From Actinotignum schaalii (lineage in GTDB: Bacteria; Actinomycetota; Actinomycetes; Actinomycetales; Actinomycetaceae): DNA of 8,619 bases. Position 1 is the stretch's first letter. Each line of letters begins with the position of its first letter. The position numbers and the translations under genes were made by a program. This document shows positions 5,552 to 8,619 of the stretch, one piece after another. The stretch covers positions 1 through 8,619 of the forward strand of contig CAMIHT010000060.1 in assembly GCA_946222725.1 (NCBI GenBank), in the 5' to 3' direction. The notes beneath the pieces were generated by a model. It was not told where the DNA came from. It saw nothing but the letters and a program-made list of their open reading frames with translations, and searched no databases.

Positions 5552-6208
5552 GTGACAAACTACTCGGATACCGACAAGCACTCTGGGCGATCACCGGGCC
5601 GTAGCCGATCACAGCGAGGTACTCGGAATGGGCGAGGGAACCGAGGTGTGCGTGACCTTGAATCCTTGAGTGAAGAAGAACAACTACGCCGGGCTCGGGA
5701 TATTGTCTATCGCCAGCTCGGTATGATGGATCGTTCCCGTTATCAGCTCAGTCAGGCGCTCCACACCCGCCAGGTGCCGGAGGTAGTGGCTGAACGGGTA
5801 CTTCACGAATTTGAAGTTGCTGGCTACATTGACGATGCCAAGTTTGCGCGTGTCCTCGCTGCGGTTCGCCGGCGTGATAAAAATGCTTCCCGGCGCGCTA
5901 TTGCAGCTGAGTTGCGCCGCAAAGGCGTAGCCGCGGATCTCATCGAAGAAACGCTCGCGGAAATTAGTCCCGATGCTGAACTTGATTCCGCAGTGGAGCT
6001 AGCCGTGAAGAAGCTGCGCAGCGCTTCCGGAAAATCGGAAACGCTAGCTCAGCGCACGTACGCCATGCTCGCCCGGCGCGGCTTCACAGCCGAGCAATGC
6101 GCACAGGCGCTGCGTCAAGCCCGGGCGCTTCTCCTAGATGAACGCACCGCGGAAGAAATGGGTGATGGCGGGTACGGTTACGCGTCCGAAGGTACGGTGG
6201 CAGAGTGA
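5552..6208 (+). CDS. recX: Regulatory protein RecX
   Basis: Small helical modulator that binds RecA filaments and limits ATPase and strand exchange; commonly co-transcribed with recA. Three RecX three-helix repeats are visible: first ARDIVYRQLGMMDRSRYQLS through GYIDDAKFARVLAA, second RRRDKNASRRAIAAELRRKG through ETLAEI, third TYAMLARRGFTAEQCAQALR. GTG 5552 is preferred over GTG 5543 (MVTVTNY) because AGGTGG (5541-5546) sits 5 nt before it; this leaves a 13-nt gap after recA. The product is 218 residues. About 30 N-terminal residues form a basic Ser/Arg/Gly-rich extension (HSGRSPGRSRSQRGTRNGRG) ahead of the RecX domain, probably disordered. The C-terminal end EEMGDGGYGYASEGTVAE is also low complexity. 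The TGA overlaps the miaA start as GTGA. Confidence 0.94.
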   Translation: MTNYSDTDKHSGRSPGRSRSQRGTRNGRGNRGVRDLESLSEEEQLRRARDIVYRQLGMMDRSRYQLSQALHTRQVPEVVAERVLHEFEVAGYIDDAKFARVLAAVRRRDKNASRRAIAAELRRKGVAADLIEETLAEISPDAELDSAVELAVKKLRSASGKSETLAQRTYAMLARRGFTAEQCAQALRQARALLLDERTAEEMGDGGYGYASEGTVAE

Positions 6209-7116
6209 TTATTGCAGTCGTGGGGCCCACCGCAAGCGGAAAAACATCTGTATCGCTGGAACTTGCAGAATTTTTGGGCGGGCCATCCAGGGTGGAGATC
6301 ATCTCCGCCGATGCTATGCAGCTGTACCGCGGTTTAGATATCGGTACCGCTAAACTTCCGCTCGCGCAGCGGCATGGAATTCACCACCGTCAAATTGATG
6401 AGCTGGATATCGCGGAAGAAGCTTCGGTTGCGGCCTATCAAAAGCATGCTCGGCAGGATCTAGCTGCTATCATCGCGGCGGGGAAAATCCCCTTGGTGGT
6501 GGGAGGCTCGGGGCTCTATGTGTCTGCGCTTCTTGATGAATTGCAGTTCCCCGGGACCGATCCCGGGCTGCGTGCTGTGATTACGGAAGAAGCCCGCAGC
6601 GATTACCCTCGGCTCTTGCGGGAGTTGGAGGAACGCGATCCGGAGGCGTATGCCACCATCGATACTCGTAATGAACGCCGGGTCATTCGAGCTCTGGAAG
6701 TTATTCGGCTAACGGGTAAGCCCTACACCCCGCGTTTCCCGCGCCACACCTCGCACTATCAGGATGTACATATCTTCGCGATCCACCGCGAAATAACTGA
6801 TCTTCATGCCGCGATCAACGCACGTGTGGATGAGATGATGAGGGAAGGACTCCTCGAAGAAACCGCGGACTTGTTGCGCCGCGGCTTGCGAGAAGCACCT
6901 ACCGCATCGCGGGCCACCGGATACCCTCAGGCCATGGCGATCCTGGACGGCAGCCTCAGCCTCGCTGAAGGAACGGAAGAAATCCGTATCGCTACCCGGA
7001 AACTTGCGCGTCGGCAACGCTCGTGGTTCCGGGCAGATCCGCGTATCACGTGGCTGGAAGCTGATGCGGATACCCCGGTCCAGCTTGCCTCCCGAATCCT
7101 CGAGGATTTTGACTGA
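6205..7116 (+). CDS. miaA: tRNA dimethylallyltransferase MiaA
   Basis: Transfers a dimethylallyl group from DMAPP to N6 of A37 in tRNAs reading UNN codons, aiding reading-frame maintenance. Walker A-like GPTASGKT is at residues 7-14; SADAMQLYRGLDIGTAK (34-50) corresponds to the DS/DxMQVYxGxxIGTAK substrate block; GGSGLYVSALLD is at 100-111; ERRVIRALEVIRLTGKP at 157-173; ATRKLARRQRSWFR at 263-276 is the conserved C-terminal signature. The 303-residue length is normal. GTG 6205 overlaps the recX stop by 4 nt, with GGTGG (6196-6200) as a weak ribosome-binding site, so translation is probably coupled and the gene rides on the damage-inducible recA transcript. In many actinobacteria miaB lies between recX and miaA and dapF follows miaA; neither is here. 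Confidence 0.97.
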   Translation: MIIAVVGPTASGKTSVSLELAEFLGGPSRVEIISADAMQLYRGLDIGTAKLPLAQRHGIHHRQIDELDIAEEASVAAYQKHARQDLAAIIAAGKIPLVVGGSGLYVSALLDELQFPGTDPGLRAVITEEARSDYPRLLRELEERDPEAYATIDTRNERRVIRALEVIRLTGKPYTPRFPRHTSHYQDVHIFAIHREITDLHAAINARVDEMMREGLLEETADLLRRGLREAPTASRATGYPQAMAILDGSLSLAEGTEEIRIATRKLARRQRSWFRADPRITWLEADADTPVQLASRILEDFD

Positions 7117-7128
7117 GGAGGGCGAGGA

Positions 7129-7167
7129 GTGCCCGTGTCACTAGCGGGGTATCTTCTTCGCACCTAG
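7129..7167 (+). CDS. Possible 12-codon ORF behind a perfect ribosome-binding site
   Basis: AGGAGG (7116-7121), starting on the last base of the miaA stop, is the best Shine-Dalgarno match in the window and lies 7 nt before GTG 7129. The frame reads VPVSLAGYLLRT and stops at TAG 7165-7167. GTG 7135, preceded by GAGGAG (7124-7129), would give a 10-residue form. No family is recognised. It could be a genuine microprotein or the start region of a lost downstream gene. Confidence 0.25.
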   Translation: MPVSLAGYLLRT

Positions 7168-7169
7168 TG
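7139..7169. terminator. Inverted repeat between convergent genes, possible bidirectional terminator
   Basis: CACTAG (7139-7144) and CTAGTG (7164-7169) are perfect 6-bp arms around a 19-nt loop, placed between the end of miaA and the end of the minus-strand methyltransferase gene. Position suits a shared terminator, but there is no T-run on either strand and the stem is short. Confidence 0.3.
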
Positions 7170-7183
7170 GCCAATCCGCATAG

Positions 7184-7783
7184 CTACCGGCGTACATGCA
7201 GGACCCGGAATCCCTTGGAAGATCCAATCTTCTCGCACAGATAGCCCTCGCCCGCTATCCAGGTAGCAAGAGAATCCGCACCCAAATTTTTCTGCACAAC
7301 CAGGTAGGCTTCGCCATCTGAGGTCAGGCGGCCCAGCCAGGTAGCAAGCAAGTTATGCAAGGCAGTTTTCCCGATCCGGATAGGAGGATTCGACCAGAGC
7401 AACCGAATTGATTTCTCTCCTAAACGCTCCAGGGCCTCGCCGGGGGTAAGCACCTCGCCACGCAAGCCATTGGTTTCAAGGTTGATACGCGTCAATTCAC
7501 GAGCCCGCTCATTCACATCCACCCCGATAACGTGAGGAGTTTCAGCGGCCAAAGCCAAGGTGATCGGCCCCCAGCCGCATCCGAGGTCCACCGCGATTTC
7601 ATCTGGCTCCAACTCCGGTTCGGGCACTTTTCGTAAGAGGACCGCGGTTCCTTTATCGAGGCCGTTGCCGGAAAAGACGCCGTCGTCGACCGTAACGGAA
7701 TAGTCCCGCCCGCGGATCGTTACCTCCATGGTGCGGGTATTGCTCGCGGTATCCGGATGCTCTGAAAAGTAGTGCGAAGTCAT
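7184..7783 (-). CDS. Class I SAM-dependent methyltransferase, RsmC/COG2813-like
   Basis: Predicted RNA methyltransferase of 199 residues, single-domain like many Gram-positive RsmC-related (COG2813) proteins. The family's substrate-side block VFSGNGLDKGTAVLLR is at 37-51; SAM motif I DLGCGWGPI at 66-74; the acidic ribose-binding residue in GVDVNERA at 87-94; catalytic motif IV SNPPIRIGK at 131-139, the N-P-P form typical of enzymes acting on base amino groups; the end (GSSKGFRVLHVRR) resembles the RsmC C-terminus. E. coli RsmC makes m2G1207 in 16S rRNA; the exact target here is unknown. ATG 7783 has no good ribosome-binding site, but TAAGCT on the minus strand (7795-7790) ends 6 nt upstream, suggesting a leaderless mRNA. 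It is convergent with miaA and divergent from hflX; both flanking genes concern RNA or ribosomes. Confidence 0.88.
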   Translation of the reverse strand: MTSHYFSEHPDTASNTRTMEVTIRGRDYSVTVDDGVFSGNGLDKGTAVLLRKVPEPELEPDEIAVDLGCGWGPITLALAAETPHVIGVDVNERARELTRINLETNGLRGEVLTPGEALERLGEKSIRLLWSNPPIRIGKTALHNLLATWLGRLTSDGEAYLVVQKNLGADSLATWIAGEGYLCEKIGSSKGFRVLHVRR

Positions 7784-7789
7784 AACACC

Positions 7790-7795
7790 AGCTTA
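7790..7795 (-). promoter_or_regulatory. Candidate -10 element for a leaderless methyltransferase mRNA
   Basis: Read on the minus strand, TAAGCT fits TANNNT and is followed by exactly six bases (GGTGTT) before ATG 7783. That spacing puts the transcription start on the A of the start codon, and no Shine-Dalgarno is available. The -35 region (about 7813-7818, TTTCTT) is weak. Confidence 0.4.
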
Positions 7796-7841
7796 AACGA
7801 GCCACGGAGAGGAAGAAACTCGCAGGAAGCGCCGTAGAACA

Positions 7842-7865
7842 CGCATATGCGCCAGGTTACCGGTA
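7842..7865. repeat. Two palindromes in the divergent methyltransferase-hflX promoter region
   Basis: CGCATATGCG (7842-7851) and TACCGGTA (7858-7865) are perfect palindromes 6 nt apart in the 131-nt gap between divergent genes. Perfect palindromes without a loop suggest protein-binding sites. A convincing hflX -10 was not found between them and the ribosome-binding site. Confidence 0.25.
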
Positions 7866-7914
7866 GGAAACTTCGGCACAACGTGAGAAAATAAGAGTCC
7901 ATACGAAGGAGAAC

Positions 7915-8619
7915 GTGGCCATTAGCAACGAAGTACATGAACATGAGCACCGCGTCGGTGATGTTGATATCTCTACCCGCCGCGGCACGGTGCTCCAAGC
8001 CGATACCGTATGGCAAGCGAGTACGGATAACATCCACCGCGACCATATTGGCCTCCAGGAAGTGGAAGGCCTAGCCCGCGGTATCGAACGCGAACAAGGT
8101 ATCGATGTTGAATACCGTCAGGTTCGCCTGGAACGGGTTATCCTTGTGGGAGTTTTCGCTGATGACCGTCCCCGGGCCGAAGAATCCCTCCGTGAACTCG
8201 CAGCACTAGCTGATACTGCCGGCTCCACGGTACTCGCCGGGGTTATCCAACGCCGCGCGCTTCCTGACCGCGCCACCTACCTCGGGGCGGGAAAAGCCCG
8301 AGAACTAGCCGCGATGGTGGAGGTTCAAGAAGCTGATACCGTCATTGTTGATACCGAGCTGGCGCCCTCCCAGCGGCGCGCCCTCGAAGATCTCGTCAAC
8401 GTAAAGGTTATTGACCGTACCGCCCTCATCCTCGACATTTTTGCGCGGCATGCCCAATCGAAGGAGGGCAAAGCTCAGGTAGAACTCGCGCAGCTTGAAT
8501 ATCTCCTCCCGCGCCTGCGCGGTTGGGGTGAATCGATGTCGCGCCAGGCCGGCGGGCAGGTGGCCGGCGGTGCCGGTATCGGGTCGCGCGGCCCGGGTGA
8601 AACCCAGCTCGAATTGGAT
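7915..8619 (+). CDS. hflX: GTPase HflX, 3'-truncated by the window
   Basis: Ribosome-associated GTPase that splits stalled 70S ribosomes, notably under heat or antibiotic stress. The visible 235 codons cover the N-terminal nucleotide-binding-like domain and the coiled-coil region: ERVILVGVFADD, LAALADTAGSTVLAGVIQRR, YLGAGKARELA, VIVDTELAPSQRRALEDLVN, VIDRTALILDIFARHAQSKE, then GKAQVELAQLEYLLPRLRGW and the family hallmark GGAGIGSRGPGETQLELD just before the window ends. The GTPase G1-G5 motifs lie beyond the edge. GTG 7915 is chosen because AAGGAG (7906-7911) precedes it; the 3-nt gap is short, but no other start fits. The first ~35 residues (including EVHEHEHRV) are poorly conserved in this family. 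It is transcribed divergently from the methyltransferase gene. Confidence 0.95.
   Translation, partial: MAISNEVHEHEHRVGDVDISTRRGTVLQADTVWQASTDNIHRDHIGLQEVEGLARGIEREQGIDVEYRQVRLERVILVGVFADDRPRAEESLRELAALADTAGSTVLAGVIQRRALPDRATYLGAGKARELAAMVEVQEADTVIVDTELAPSQRRALEDLVNVKVIDRTALILDIFARHAQSKEGKAQVELAQLEYLLPRLRGWGESMSRQAGGQVAGGAGIGSRGPGETQLELD

Noticed and set aside
7780..8046. 88-codon minus-strand frame opposite the hflX start
   Set aside because: Covers the divergent promoter gap and the conserved hflX 5' end on the wrong strand; product not recognisable.
1..8619. Mobile elements, phage genes, CRISPR arrays, toxin-antitoxin or defence genes
   Set aside because: None seen: no transposase or integrase motifs, no regularly spaced repeats, no terminal inverted repeats with target duplication. 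All sizeable genes belong to a conserved core neighbourhood.

Overview
This is a moderately high-GC stretch of ordinary bacterial chromosome. Gene order and protein families point to an actinobacterium. The chain ftsK - pgsA - cinA - clgR - DUF3046 - recA - recX - miaA - (methyltransferase) - hflX is the classical actinobacterial recA neighbourhood, and clgR and DUF3046 are actinobacterial families. The compact order, lacking argA, miaB and dapF, suggests a reduced lineage such as Actinomycetaceae; that placement is inference. No mobile element, CRISPR array, tRNA or rRNA was seen.

Layout. Bases 1-3112 are a tight co-directional block: the 3' part of ftsK (chromosome translocase), pgsA (phosphatidylglycerophosphate synthase), which starts 9 nt after the ftsK stop in the same frame, and cinA/pncC, which overlaps pgsA by ATGA. 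A 156-nt gap leads to clgR, an XRE-type regulator, followed by two tandem hairpins that probably end its transcript. The DUF3046 gene (start best placed at GTG 3835) looks leaderless: a perfect TATAAT box ends 6 nt before its start codon. A 294-nt regulatory region then precedes recA. recX follows recA after 13 nt and overlaps miaA by GTGA, so recA-recX-miaA look like one transcription unit. A convergent rRNA-type methyltransferase lies on the minus strand, divergent from hflX, which runs off the window.

How the parts work together. FtsK, RecA and RecX serve chromosome segregation and recombinational repair. The recA upstream region appears to have two DNA-damage inputs: a LexA-type SOS box (CGAAC-N4-GTTCG) beside a TAGAAT -10, and about 80 nt downstream a match to the RecA-NDp/PafBC promoter (TGTCG...N8...TACAGT). 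This mirrors the dual promoters known for mycobacterial recA. The transcript from the upstream promoter could form a long-range stem that the downstream transcript cannot, and a 12-codon upstream ORF ends on the recA ribosome-binding site. MiaA (tRNA A37 prenylation), the methyltransferase and HflX (ribosome rescue) form a translation-related end.

I see no clearly new gene system. The points of most interest are the layered control region in front of recA, the two likely leaderless genes, the orphan ribosome-binding site with a tiny ORF after miaA where many relatives carry dapF, and low-complexity tails on FtsK and RecA.
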